NCBI GenBank assembly: GCA_964556165.1
Contig: CAZKVH010000001.1
Location: forward strand, 62,001 to 126,000
Length of the DNA: 64,000 nucleotides
Origin: JAQVEM01 sp964556165
GTDB taxonomy: Bacteria > Actinomycetota > Humimicrobiia > Humimicrobiales > Humimicrobiaceae
Direction: 5' to 3'
In this document: piece after piece, positions 17,572 to 26,510 of the stretch
Layout of the letters: each line of letters starts with the position of its first letter
Position numbering within the stretch: the first letter of the stretch is position 1
Translations under genes and position numbers: made by a program
Notes under the pieces: model-generated
The model's database searches: none
What the model saw: the letters and a program-made list of their open reading frames with translations, nothing else
What the model was told of the DNA's origin: nothing

Positions 17572-18636
17572 ATGATTCCTTTGTTTTTTATTTCAAATCA
17601 GCCCTTTTCTGGTAAAAGTTCTATTTGTGTTGGGGTAGGGAAGATATTTGCTGAGAAAGGTTTGAAAGTAGGTTATATGAAACCATTGGGAACTCTGCCT
17701 GCCAGATTGGGAGACATCATTACTGACGAAGATGCTCAATATATATCGGATATTTTAAATTTAAAAGAGGATCTTGAAAATATAACTCCGGTTGTTTTAA
17801 CACAGCAATGCGATAGGGAGGGACTGAAAGACCCTGATTATTCTAAGGGATTTATGGGTAAAATTGAAGGAGCATATAAAAAAATACAGGAGAATAAAGA
17901 TATTGTAATAATAGAAGGTGCAAAGAGCATTGAGGACGGCAGTTTTCTGGGTATATCTGCAAAAAGAATAAGTGAGAATATTAAAGCAAAAATTATACTG
18001 GTGGTAAGATACAGCTCTGAAGTTGTGGACCAGATTCTTTTTGCCAAAGAATTTTTAAGGGATTATCTATCCGGGGTTATAATAAACTGGGTCCCAAAAA
18101 GTCAAACTGATTATCTTGAAGAGTTTATAATTCCATTTTTAAACAGAAGCAAGATTGAAATTATTGGATATATTCCCACTAATAAAATATTATCTTCTGT
18201 AAGCGTAAGAGAAATAGCAGAATTTCTTGGTGGCCAGATAATATGTGGGGAAGAAAAGAAAGAAGAACTGGTAGAGACTTTTATGGTTGGTGCAATGGGG
18301 CAGGAACAGGCATTGAAATTTTTCAGGAGAAAGGCAAATAAAGCAGTAATAACCGGAGGAGACAGGGCAGATGTACAGCTTGCCGCGCTGGAAACACAGA
18401 CAAAATGTCTAATACTGACCGGGAATTTTCAGCCGAGCTCTATTATACTTGGAAGGGCAGAGGAGCTTGGGGTACCAATTATTCTGGTTAATTATGATAC
18501 GCTGACGGCAGTTGAGAGAGCAGGAGAAATTATTGGTCATGCAAGGTTTCATGAGATGAAAAAAGTTGACAAGATAATTGAAGTAGCAAGGGAGCATATA
18601 AATATAGCTAAATTATTGGAGATATCAGAAAAATAA
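17572..18636 (+). CDS. Phosphotransacetylase-N-terminal-like protein with DRTGG domain
   Basis: The N-terminal ~210 residues form a P-loop ATPase fold of the BioD/CobB type (FFISNQPFSGKSSICVG near the start, VIIEGAKSIEDG near residue 115). A C-terminal DRTGG domain (residues ~230-345, with VITGGDRADVQLAALE) follows. The same two domains make up the non-catalytic N-terminal part of long phosphotransacetylases, but the catalytic PTA domain is absent. Stand-alone versions are often encoded next to ADP-forming acyl-CoA synthetases, as here (one-base gap), so a regulatory or partner role is likely but unproven. Confidence 0.8.
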   Translation: MIPLFFISNQPFSGKSSICVGVGKIFAEKGLKVGYMKPLGTLPARLGDIITDEDAQYISDILNLKEDLENITPVVLTQQCDREGLKDPDYSKGFMGKIEGAYKKIQENKDIVIIEGAKSIEDGSFLGISAKRISENIKAKIILVVRYSSEVVDQILFAKEFLRDYLSGVIINWVPKSQTDYLEEFIIPFLNRSKIEIIGYIPTNKILSSVSVREIAEFLGGQIICGEEKKEELVETFMVGAMGQEQALKFFRRKANKAVITGGDRADVQLAALETQTKCLILTGNFQPSSIILGRAEELGVPIILVNYDTLTAVERAGEIIGHARFHEMKKVDKIIEVAREHINIAKLLEISEK

Positions 18637-18655
18637 CAAATATAAAATAAATACT

Positions 18656-19672
18656 ATGAAAATCTTTTCAGGTGATTATTCAATTGTAGTAGATGCGATG
18701 GGAGGAGATTTTGCCCCGGAGGAAATCGTAAAGGGCTCAGTAGAGGCAAAAGACACTTTTGGAGCAAAAATTAAGCTGGTAGGTAATATAGATAAGATAA
18801 ATAGAATTGCAGAATCAGACAACATTAATCTGGATGGAATAGATATTATATCCAGTTTTCAGGAAGTAAGCATGAATGAATCTCCTTCAGAAGTTATAAA
18901 GAAAAAAAGGGACTCATCGATTTTCATAGGCTCAAGTATTGTATCAAACGAGGGGAAAAGTGCATTTATATCTGCAGGGAACACAGGTGCGGTAATGGCA
19001 TGCTCTCTTTTTAACATAAAGAGAATAAGAAATATAGTCAGGCCTGCGATTGCTGTAGTTATACCACTGGGTGAAAAAAAGGTTGTATTAATTGACGCAG
19101 GTGCCAATGCTGATTGCAAACCTTTATATTTAAAGCAATTTGCCGTTATGGGGAAAGTTTATTCAGAAAGTATTCTTGGCGTAAAGGACCCTGGAGTGGC
19201 TCTGGTTAATATAGGAGAAGAGGAAAAGAAGGGGAGCGAATTAGCAGTAGAAAGTTATAATTTACTTAAGAAATGCGAGAGTATTAATTTTATAGGAAAT
19301 TTAGAGGGCAGAGGTTTATTCGAAGGCGTGGCGGATGTGGCAGTTTGTGACGGTTTTGTGGGAAATGTAATATTAAAATTGATCGAGGGTATGGCCGGCT
19401 TTTTCTTTAAGGAAATAAAAAATGTTTTAACTTCAAACGTTATAACAAAAATTTCGTCCCTGGGCATAAAGGCGCAATTGGTAAAAATGAAAGAGAGATT
19501 TGACTATGAGGAATATGGCGGTGCGCAACTATTGGGTCTTAATAGACCTGTAATAATTTCTCATGGAAGTTCAAAGGCAAAGGCAGTCAGAAACGCAGTG
19601 AGAGTGGCAATGGAAAGTTTGAATTCAGATCTTACTGTTAAAATAAGTGATGAAATAAATAAGGTAAATTAA
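18656..19672 (+). CDS. plsX: Phosphate acyltransferase PlsX
   Basis: PlsX makes acyl-phosphate from acyl-ACP, the first committed step to phosphatidic acid in bacteria that use PlsY. The 338-residue protein has the signature VDAMGGDFAPEEIVKG at residues ~12-27, then SAGNTGAVMA and NIGEE. The C-terminal GGAQLLGLNRPVIISHGSS is also typical. ATG start about 20 bases after the DRTGG gene. acpP, which supplies its carrier, follows directly. The fabD, fabG and fabH genes often placed around plsX are absent here. Confidence 0.96.
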   Translation: MKIFSGDYSIVVDAMGGDFAPEEIVKGSVEAKDTFGAKIKLVGNIDKINRIAESDNINLDGIDIISSFQEVSMNESPSEVIKKKRDSSIFIGSSIVSNEGKSAFISAGNTGAVMACSLFNIKRIRNIVRPAIAVVIPLGEKKVVLIDAGANADCKPLYLKQFAVMGKVYSESILGVKDPGVALVNIGEEEKKGSELAVESYNLLKKCESINFIGNLEGRGLFEGVADVAVCDGFVGNVILKLIEGMAGFFFKEIKNVLTSNVITKISSLGIKAQLVKMKERFDYEEYGGAQLLGLNRPVIISHGSSKAKAVRNAVRVAMESLNSDLTVKISDEINKVN

Positions 19673-19703
19673 TAAAAAGATAAGATAAAAAGAAGGAGTG
19701 AGG

Positions 19704-19940
19704 ATGGAAAATTTTGATAAACTTAAAGAGGTTCTGGTTGAGGTACTTGGCGTTAAGGAAGAGGATATTAAAGTTGAGAGTAAATTTGTTGACGACCTTG
19801 GAGCTGATTCTCTTGACCTTGTTGAGCTTATTATGGCATTTGAAGATAAGTTTGAAGTGGAAATAAGTGATGAGGATGCTGAAAAAATTGTTACAGTTAA
19901 AGATGCACTGGATTATATTAATTCTCACTCCGGGAAATAG
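19704..19940 (+). CDS. acpP: Acyl carrier protein
   Basis: A 78-residue acidic carrier protein. The phosphopantetheine site is Ser36 in DDLGADSLDLVEL, with the usual flanking helices. I chose ATG 19704, seven bases after GAAGGAG. The in-frame GTG at 19698 would add MR and overlap the Shine-Dalgarno. It lies between plsX and rnc, as in many Gram-positive bacteria, but without the fab genes that normally accompany it. Confidence 0.97.
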   Translation: MENFDKLKEVLVEVLGVKEEDIKVESKFVDDLGADSLDLVELIMAFEDKFEVEISDEDAEKIVTVKDALDYINSHSGK

Positions 19941-19983
19941 TTTTAATCTTTCAGCATTAATTTAGAAGGCGGCGAAATTCTTT

Positions 19984-20706
19984 GTGATGCATGATGATAA
20001 AGAAATGCTGGACAAAAAAGTAAAAGTCTGGCTAAAAAGTCTTGGAATCGAAAGTGCTAACCCGGGGATATATATACAGAGTTTGACACATAGGTCTTAT
20101 GTCCATCAGGAAAATATTAAATCCAGAGGGAACGAACAGCTGGAATTTCTTGGAGATAGCGTCCTTTCTTTTATAATTACATCCTATTTGTATAAAAAGT
20201 ACGGCTTTTTTCCAGAAGGCAAGATGGCAAAAGTGAGATCTGCGCTGGTTAATAGCAGGACTCTGTTTAAAATAGCTCTGGACATTAATATAGGCGATCA
20301 TCTGCTTCTGAGCGAGAATGAAGAATTGTGTGAGGGTAGAAGAAAAGAATCCATACTGGCCAATGGTTTAGAAGCTTTGATCGGAGCAATTTATATTGAT
20401 AAGGGAATAGGGTTCGCTTCTGGATGGGTCTTGAAGAAATATAAAGAAGAAATTGATGAGTCCATCAAAACCCCTGAAATTATAGATTACAAGACTCATC
20501 TTCAGGAGGTTATTCGTGCAGATTACTCAAAGCCAGTAGAGTATAGACTGGTTAAGTCCGAGGGGCCTGACCATAATAAATCATTTTACTCGGTAGTTAT
20601 AATTGATGATAAAGTGGTGGGAGCAGGTAAAGGAAAGAGTAAAAAGAATTCCGAACAAAATGCAGCAAGAGATACATTAAATAAATTATATAATTTAAAT
20701 TTATAA
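19984..20706 (+). CDS. rnc: Ribonuclease III
   Basis: RNase III cuts double-stranded RNA in rRNA precursors and other transcripts. The catalytic domain shows EQLEFLGDSVLSF (signature helix with the catalytic Glu and Asp) and ANGLEALIGAIYID (second acidic pair). A C-terminal dsRNA-binding domain starts near residue 165 (DYKTHLQEVIRAD...EGPDHNKSFYS...GKGKSKKNSEQNAA). 240 residues, normal. The GTG at 19984 is directly followed by an ATG at 19987 that could equally be the start. smc follows after 22 bases. Confidence 0.97.
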   Translation: MMHDDKEMLDKKVKVWLKSLGIESANPGIYIQSLTHRSYVHQENIKSRGNEQLEFLGDSVLSFIITSYLYKKYGFFPEGKMAKVRSALVNSRTLFKIALDINIGDHLLLSENEELCEGRRKESILANGLEALIGAIYIDKGIGFASGWVLKKYKEEIDESIKTPEIIDYKTHLQEVIRADYSKPVEYRLVKSEGPDHNKSFYSVVIIDDKVVGAGKGKSKKNSEQNAARDTLNKLYNLNL

Positions 20707-20728
20707 TATTTACTTTTGGAAGTTTGAT

Positions 20729-23056
20729 TTGTACTTAAAGAATATAACACTTAGAGGTTTTAAATCTTTTAAAGATAAAAGCCAGTTGTTTTTTGAACCC
20801 GGTATCAGTGTAATTGTAGGACCAAATGGGAGCGGTAAAAGCAACATAGCTGATGCTATCTCCTGGGTTCTGGGTGAACAGAGCCCAAAAACTCTAAGAG
20901 GGAACTTGATGGCAGATGTTATTTTCAGGAGTAAGAAGGAGGAGATGGGAATTGCCGAAGTTTCACTTCTTTTTGATAATTCTAATAAATTATTTAATAC
21001 AGAGTTCAGGGATGTTAAATTTACACGCAGAGTTTTTTCAAAAGGTGGCAGTGAATATTTTATAAATTCCTCGCCGTGCAGATTAATAGATATACAGGAG
21101 CTGACGGCAGATAGTGGTATCGGAAGAGGTCTTCATATAATTGTAAATCAGGGTCAGATTAATGAAGCCGCACTTCTTAAACCCGTCGAGAGGAAAGCTA
21201 TAATAGATGAAGTTCTGGGGATATCAAAACATAAGAACAGAAGAGATAAAGCACTTTCGAAGCTTCAAAAGGTTAAAGATGACACTGATAGAATAGATGA
21301 TTTAATGGAAGAAATCAAAATAACAATGAATCCTCTTGAAGTTGAGTCAAAAAAGGCAAGGAAATATTCAGAAATTTTTAATTCTTTGAAAAATGAAGAA
21401 ATATCTCTTTTTATTGCGAGTCTTAATAATTTAAATAGAGAATGGGATATTGAAAGTGACTCTTATACCAAGAGTAAAAATGAATTGGAAGGGATAAAAA
21501 AGGAAGCACTGAATCTCGAAAAGGAGAAAAATAATCTGGCAGAGGTTGTCAGAAAAGAACAGGGAAAATATGAAATCTGGAGAGATAAGATTGGCTGGTT
21601 TAATACTGAAATAAATAATCTAAAAAACATTATGAACTTGATAGGGAGCAAGAGGAATATATTCAGGACATTGCTGAATATGTTCGGTATGGAGATTGAT
21701 AATTATAGCGAAGCCAGGGACCAGCAGCCAGCTGTTTTAAATAATGACAGAGATGAAAGTTTAATGGATCTGGCTCATATTATTTCTGATGAGTTGAATG
21801 AGATTGTGAATCTTTTATCGAAGTTTATGGATAGCTTCAGGAAAAAGATAAATGACACCGCAGTCTCGGAATATGCTGGAAGTGAAATTAAGTCAATTAT
21901 TGATAAGATAGAAAAATTAGATGAGAGGATTAAGAAACAATTTAAGGATGCGGGTTTAAAAAATGAGAAAAAAGAAATGACAGAAGATATAAAAAGCGCC
22001 GTGGATGAATATGATGGAATAAAACGTCTGAAAAATTTAAAGGAATTATGTATGGTTAATCTGAGAAAATCTGAAAGGCTATACCTGGTTCTGAAAAATT
22101 ATCTGCTTGTTTCGGAGAATATAAATAAAAAGATTTACCCCGAGTTTGAAAAGAATAATAGTTTAATTTTAGAGAGAAGTGAAAAAATAAGTACTCTTGA
22201 AGAAGAGATAAGCAAGTTTAATATAAGGCAATCCAAACTGGAAAATGCCCTTTATAAGGCAGAGCTTAAAAAAGAACAGATAAAGGAAAGGGTAAAAGCT
22301 GTTACTGAAAATATCATAGATAATTATAATATGTCGATTGATTATGCCTTGAAAAGCTATGCCCCGAGCAAGGATATAAAACAATCGGAAATTAAAGTAA
22401 GAAAGTTAAGAAATGAGATTAAGAACTACGTGGGAGTGAACCCAAATGCTGCGGTAGAATACGAGAAAATTAAAAAAAGATTTGATTTTTTAGCTACCCA
22501 GAAAAGTGATTTAGTGGAGAGCAAGAAGAATCTGGAAGAATTGATAAAAGATATCAATAAAAGAATGTCTGATTACTTTTATAAAAAATTTGATGAAATT
22601 AAGAAATGCTTTAAGGATTATTTTAAAATATTGTTCCCCCTTGGTGACGGTGAAATGCAGCTCGAAAGGATGAATAACAACTGGAATGGCAGTGATGACG
22701 AAGTAGGAGTAGACTTAAAGGCAGATATTGGTAATAATAAATTTGTCAATCTTTCACTTCTGTCAGGCGGTGAAAAGTCCCTGGTTTCGGTGGCTTTTCT
22801 TTTTTCTATTTATTCTATAAATCCCTCTCCATTTTATGTTTTTGATGAGGTAGATGCCTCTCTTGACGATGTGAATATAGGACGTTTTTTAACTCTTATG
22901 AAAAAGTTTTCCGAAAAACAGCAGATAATTTTAATCACACATCAGAAAAGGACAATGGAAATAGCTGATACGATATATGGTGTAACTATGCAGCCAGAGG
23001 GTGTTTCAAAAATAATTTCCGAGAAAATAAGTAAAAAGCATGAAAGCGCTAATTAA
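20729..23056 (+). CDS. smc: SMC chromosome-segregation ATPase, short and hinge-less
   Basis: Both halves of an SMC head are present: the N-terminal Walker A GPNGSGKSN at residues 31-39, then VNQGQINEAALLKPVERKA (residues ~140-160), and the C-terminal signature LLSGGEKSLVS, Walker B FYVFDEVDASLDD and the D-loop/H-loop ILITHQKRT. The protein has only 775 residues instead of ~1150-1200. The ~390 residues between the heads are charged helices, and I cannot find the glycine-rich hinge domain that normally divides the coiled coil. The frame is continuous. TTG start. Neighbours rnc and ftsY are the usual ones, but mutM is absent. It overlaps ftsY by 17 bases. Confidence 0.9.
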   Translation: MYLKNITLRGFKSFKDKSQLFFEPGISVIVGPNGSGKSNIADAISWVLGEQSPKTLRGNLMADVIFRSKKEEMGIAEVSLLFDNSNKLFNTEFRDVKFTRRVFSKGGSEYFINSSPCRLIDIQELTADSGIGRGLHIIVNQGQINEAALLKPVERKAIIDEVLGISKHKNRRDKALSKLQKVKDDTDRIDDLMEEIKITMNPLEVESKKARKYSEIFNSLKNEEISLFIASLNNLNREWDIESDSYTKSKNELEGIKKEALNLEKEKNNLAEVVRKEQGKYEIWRDKIGWFNTEINNLKNIMNLIGSKRNIFRTLLNMFGMEIDNYSEARDQQPAVLNNDRDESLMDLAHIISDELNEIVNLLSKFMDSFRKKINDTAVSEYAGSEIKSIIDKIEKLDERIKKQFKDAGLKNEKKEMTEDIKSAVDEYDGIKRLKNLKELCMVNLRKSERLYLVLKNYLLVSENINKKIYPEFEKNNSLILERSEKISTLEEEISKFNIRQSKLENALYKAELKKEQIKERVKAVTENIIDNYNMSIDYALKSYAPSKDIKQSEIKVRKLRNEIKNYVGVNPNAAVEYEKIKKRFDFLATQKSDLVESKKNLEELIKDINKRMSDYFYKKFDEIKKCFKDYFKILFPLGDGEMQLERMNNNWNGSDDEVGVDLKADIGNNKFVNLSLLSGGEKSLVSVAFLFSIYSINPSPFYVFDEVDASLDDVNIGRFLTLMKKFSEKQQIILITHQKRTMEIADTIYGVTMQPEGVSKIISEKISKKHESAN

Positions 23057-23912
23057 AAATTTAAATTACATCTGGAACAAATTCAAAAATAATAAAAAAT
23101 TATTCTGGGAAGAGGTCGAAGAACAGATGATAGCGTCTGATATAAGTGTTGAGACAACGGCCAGTATATTGGAAGAGGTAAAAAATATTACTTACAGGGA
23201 AAATATAAATGACCCTGAAAAAGTAAGAGCTTTGATAAAGGAACAGGTTATAAAAATCCTTAAAACAAATTGCTGCAGAGAATTAAATATATCGGGAGTA
23301 CTCCCTACAGTAATCCTGATTGTAGGGGTAAATGGCTCGGGCAAGACATCTACGGTTGCTAAAATAGCCAATCTATTTAAAAAAAACGGTAAGAAAGTTC
23401 TGATATCGGCTGCTGATACTTACAGGGCTGCTGCTATGGAGCAGATACAGTATTATGCAGACAAATTGGGAATCGATATGGTTTATCACCAGAAATTATC
23501 TGATCCGGGTGCAGTGGTTTATGATAGCATAGAAAAAGCAAAAGCAGATAATATCGATATTGTTATAATAGATACCGCAGGGAGGATGCAGACTTCTCAT
23601 AATCTTATGGAGGAATTAAAAAAGATAAAAAAGGTAATAATAGGAAGGACAAAGCGGGATGTTGATGAAATATTGCTGGTTATTGATTCGACTACCGGCC
23701 AGAATGCAAAAAGTCAGGCTGTTTTGTTTAATAACTCCCTTGATCTAACAGGAATAATTCTTACTAAAATCGATAGCACTTCTAAAGGCGGAATAGTTCT
23801 GACCATTAAAAATGATCTGGATATATCTGTTAAAATGGTTACTAACGGCGAAAAGCTTGAGAATATAAAGTATTTTAATCCTGATGAGTTTGCCAATTCA
23901 TTATTTTCTTAG
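23040..23912 (+). CDS. ftsY: Signal recognition particle receptor FtsY
   Basis: FtsY is the membrane docking GTPase for the SRP. The 290-residue protein is the bare NG core: a helical N domain (residues ~1-85) and a G domain with GVNGSGKTST (~residue 97), DTYRAAAMEQ, DTAGRMQTSHNLMEEL and TKIDSTSKGG. The acidic A domain seen in E. coli is absent, as in several Gram-positive lineages. The ATG lies inside the end of smc, so translation is probably coupled. ffh is 29 bases downstream, putting both SRP GTPases together. Confidence 0.96.
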   Translation: MKALIKNLNYIWNKFKNNKKLFWEEVEEQMIASDISVETTASILEEVKNITYRENINDPEKVRALIKEQVIKILKTNCCRELNISGVLPTVILIVGVNGSGKTSTVAKIANLFKKNGKKVLISAADTYRAAAMEQIQYYADKLGIDMVYHQKLSDPGAVVYDSIEKAKADNIDIVIIDTAGRMQTSHNLMEELKKIKKVIIGRTKRDVDEILLVIDSTTGQNAKSQAVLFNNSLDLTGIILTKIDSTSKGGIVLTIKNDLDISVKMVTNGEKLENIKYFNPDEFANSLFS

Positions 23913-23941
23913 AGTTCTTTTATTGATAGGGGACTGTAATA

Positions 23942-25270
23942 ATGTTTGATTCGCTGACATCTAAATTTGAAGATTTGTTTTACAAAATAAGGAATAAGGG
24001 TAAGTTAAGCCCGGGAGACCTGGATGGTGCCTTAAGAGATATTAAGCTTGCTTTACTTAAAGCTGATGTTAATTTTAAAGTAGTTAAAGAGTTTATAGAA
24101 AATGTTAAATCTAAAGCAATAGGTGAAGAAGTATTAGAAAGCCTGACTGCCTATCAGCAGATAGTTAAAATAGTAAATGATGAAATTGTTGAAATACTCG
24201 GTTCAAAAAGCGGCGGTATCAGTTTTTCTCCTAAAGGACCTACTATAGTAATGGTAGTAGGGCTACAGGGTTCGGGAAAAACTTCTGCAGTTGTGAAAAT
24301 GGCTAATTTTATAAAAAATAAATTCCAGAAAAAAGTATCTATAGTTGCAGCAGATATATACCGCCCGGCAGCAGTTCTACAGATTGAAGATATGGCAAGG
24401 AATATAGGCGTGGAAGTTTTTTCTGACAGTGATCTGGAACCTGTGTCGATATCTGTGAAGGGTGTAGAATTATTTAAAAAAAGCGGAAGCGATATTATTA
24501 TAATTGATACAGCGGGCAGATTACAGATTGACAGAGATATGATGGATGAAATAGTTAAAATAAAGGAAAAGGTTAACCCGCATGATATATATCTGGTGCT
24601 TGATGCCATGACCGGACAGGAAGCAGTAAATATCGCACGAGGCTTTAACGAAAGTATTGAATATAATGGAATAATTCTTACTAAATTAGATAGTGATACA
24701 AGAGGAGGTGCTGCATTATCGGCATACTATGTAGTTAAAAAGCAGATAAAATTTATTTCTAATGGAGAAAAAGTCGAAGATTTCGATATATTTTATCCTG
24801 AAAGGATTGCTTCAAGAATACTGGGGAGGGGTGATATTCTTACACTTGCTGAAAAAGCGGAGAGAGCGGTAAGCGAGAAGGAAGCAAAAAAGTTTGAGGA
24901 AAAGATTTTCAGGGATGAATTAAATTTCGAGGATTTTGTAAGTCAGTTGAGGAGCATAAAAAAAATAGGTTCAATAGATAAAATATTTTCATTGATGCCT
25001 TTTGCAAATAAAAATAAGATGTTTAAAAAGATTGACCTGGATGATTCTCGTCTTACCAGGATAGAAGCTATAATAAATTCAATGACCCCGGAGGAGAGGA
25101 AAAAGCCAAACATAATAAACGGCAGCAGAAAAAAAAGGATTGCTCTGGGATGTGGCTGTTCTGTATCAGAAATTAATAAATTGCTCAAACAATTTATTAA
25201 AACAAAGCAGATGTTAAAACAAATTTCATCTATAAAGGGAAAATCTCCGTTACCTTTCGGTAATGTTTAG
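23942..25270 (+). CDS. ffh: Signal recognition particle protein Ffh
   Basis: Ffh binds 4.5S/SRP RNA and signal peptides of nascent membrane proteins. The N and G domains show GLQGSGKTSA (~residue 106), DIYRPAAVLQIE, DTAGRLQIDRDMMDE and TKLDSDTRGGAALSA. The methionine-rich M domain (residues ~300-430) contains the RNA-binding SRKKRIALGCGCSVSEINKLLKQF segment. The usual GSGTSV of this segment is GCGCSV here, with two cysteines. 442 residues, close to normal. ATG start. Confidence 0.97.
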   Translation: MFDSLTSKFEDLFYKIRNKGKLSPGDLDGALRDIKLALLKADVNFKVVKEFIENVKSKAIGEEVLESLTAYQQIVKIVNDEIVEILGSKSGGISFSPKGPTIVMVVGLQGSGKTSAVVKMANFIKNKFQKKVSIVAADIYRPAAVLQIEDMARNIGVEVFSDSDLEPVSISVKGVELFKKSGSDIIIIDTAGRLQIDRDMMDEIVKIKEKVNPHDIYLVLDAMTGQEAVNIARGFNESIEYNGIILTKLDSDTRGGAALSAYYVVKKQIKFISNGEKVEDFDIFYPERIASRILGRGDILTLAEKAERAVSEKEAKKFEEKIFRDELNFEDFVSQLRSIKKIGSIDKIFSLMPFANKNKMFKKIDLDDSRLTRIEAIINSMTPEERKKPNIINGSRKKRIALGCGCSVSEINKLLKQFIKTKQMLKQISSIKGKSPLPFGNV

Positions 25271-25284
25271 ATAAAAAAAATGTT

Positions 25285-25312
25285 TTGCAAGTTTTAGAGA
25301 AAAATATATAAT
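25285..25312 (+). promoter_or_regulatory. Promoter for rpsP and downstream genes
   Basis: TTGCAA at 25285-25290, a 16-base spacer and a perfect TATAAT at 25307-25312, in the 88-base gap after ffh. Transcription from near 25319 would give a 40-base leader before rpsP. Confidence 0.6.
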
Positions 25313-25358
25313 TATGAAAGCGTAAAACTGTTTTATATGAATATTTGGAGGTTATTGA

Positions 25359-25604
25359 GTGAGCGTAAAGATAAGATTAACCAGGATAGGTGCGAAGAAG
25401 CAACCCTTTTACAGAATTGTAGTGGCGGATTCAAGGTCACCAAGGGACGGCAGGTTCATTGAAAAAATAGGGACATATGACCCTAAAAGTGATCCATCAA
25501 AGATAGAAGTTGACAGAGACAAAGCTCTTGAGTGGATAGGTAAAGGCGCGAAGCCAACTAATACAGTCAGGAAACTTTTTGGCAAAATTGATTTAAAGAA
25601 GTAG
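25359..25604 (+). CDS. rpsP: Ribosomal protein bS16
   Basis: An 81-residue small-subunit protein with the conserved start VKIRLTRIGAKKQPFYRIVVADSRSPRDG and later FIEKIGTYDP. GTG start behind TGGAGG. First gene of the classic rpsP-KH-rimM-trmD-rplS cluster, whose order is fully kept here. Preceded by its own promoter at 25285-25312. Confidence 0.97.
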   Translation: MSVKIRLTRIGAKKQPFYRIVVADSRSPRDGRFIEKIGTYDPKSDPSKIEVDRDKALEWIGKGAKPTNTVRKLFGKIDLKK

Positions 25605-25632
25605 TTATTACAATTAAAACTGGAGGTAAATA

Positions 25633-25866
25633 GTGAAAGAGCTACTAGAGTACATGGTAAAAGAGCTGGTTGACAGCCCGGATAATGTTGAGATTATAGA
25701 AGAGGAGGAAGATGAAAAAACAGTAATTTTTAAACTTAAAGTAGCGGAAGATGATCTGGGTAAAGTGATTGGTAAAAAAGGTAGAACTGCTAATGCTCTA
25801 AGAGTTGTCATGAGAGCCGCATCTGCTAAAAGGGGCAAGTCTTCTATTGTAAAAATTATGGACTGA
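25633..25866 (+). CDS. KH-domain RNA-binding protein (KhpA/YlqC family)
   Basis: A 77-residue protein made almost entirely of one KH domain. The GxxG-type loop IGKKGRTANALR is visible near residues 45-56. Homologues between rpsP and rimM are KhpA, which in Gram-positive bacteria pairs with KhpB and affects RNA metabolism and cell division. GTG start behind CTGGAGGT. KhpB is not in the window. Confidence 0.9.
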   Translation: MKELLEYMVKELVDSPDNVEIIEEEEDEKTVIFKLKVAEDDLGKVIGKKGRTANALRVVMRAASAKRGKSSIVKIMD

Positions 25867-25936
25867 TAGTTTAATATAATAAAGTGTAGATATACTTTCT
25901 GAAAGAAATAAGCTGCAGTAATTAGTAGGATTAGAT

Positions 25937-26479
25937 GTGGATGCAAGATTAATTGGGATAATTAGTAAGGCACATGGAGTCAGGGGAGAATTAATAGTAC
26001 AATTGCTTACTGATTATCCCAATACTATTAAAAGAGGGGACATATTATTTTTTGATGAAGAATGCACCAGAAGGGTAGAAGTTGGAAGCATAAGGTTGGT
26101 GGAAGCAAAGGGGGAAAGGCTTTATTCGTTAATAAAGTTCAAAGGTATAGATAATAGAGATTATGCCGAAAAGTTAAATGGAACTCCTGTCTTTCGCCTG
26201 AAAAAAGATACCCCACAGCTGGGTGAAAATCAATATTGGACAGATGATTTAATAGGCTGTAAAGTTTATGCTGAAGGTGATATCTTAATTGGCATAGTTG
26301 TAGATGTGGAGAAACTTGTTTATAACGATAACCTGGCAGTAAGGATAGATAATTATGAATCAGGTATGGTAAAAGCAGATAATAAGATTTTATATATTCC
26401 AGTAATAAAAGATTATATTGAAACTATAAATATTAAAGATAAGAAAATAATCCTAAAAAGAATTCCCGAGTATATTTAA
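25937..26479 (+). CDS. rimM: 16S rRNA processing protein RimM
   Basis: RimM assists maturation of the 30S head. The 180-residue protein has the N-terminal barrel signature IGIISKAHGVRGELIVQ and a C-terminal PRC-barrel part with the usual YIPVIKDYI end (residues ~150-160). Start GTG at 25937, since the ATG two bases earlier is in another frame. It lies between the KH gene and trmD as usual. Confidence 0.95.
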   Translation: MDARLIGIISKAHGVRGELIVQLLTDYPNTIKRGDILFFDEECTRRVEVGSIRLVEAKGERLYSLIKFKGIDNRDYAEKLNGTPVFRLKKDTPQLGENQYWTDDLIGCKVYAEGDILIGIVVDVEKLVYNDNLAVRIDNYESGMVKADNKILYIPVIKDYIETINIKDKKIILKRIPEYI

Positions 26480-26510
26480 GTTCTGAATTAGAATTTTTAT
26501 TTTTTGCAAA

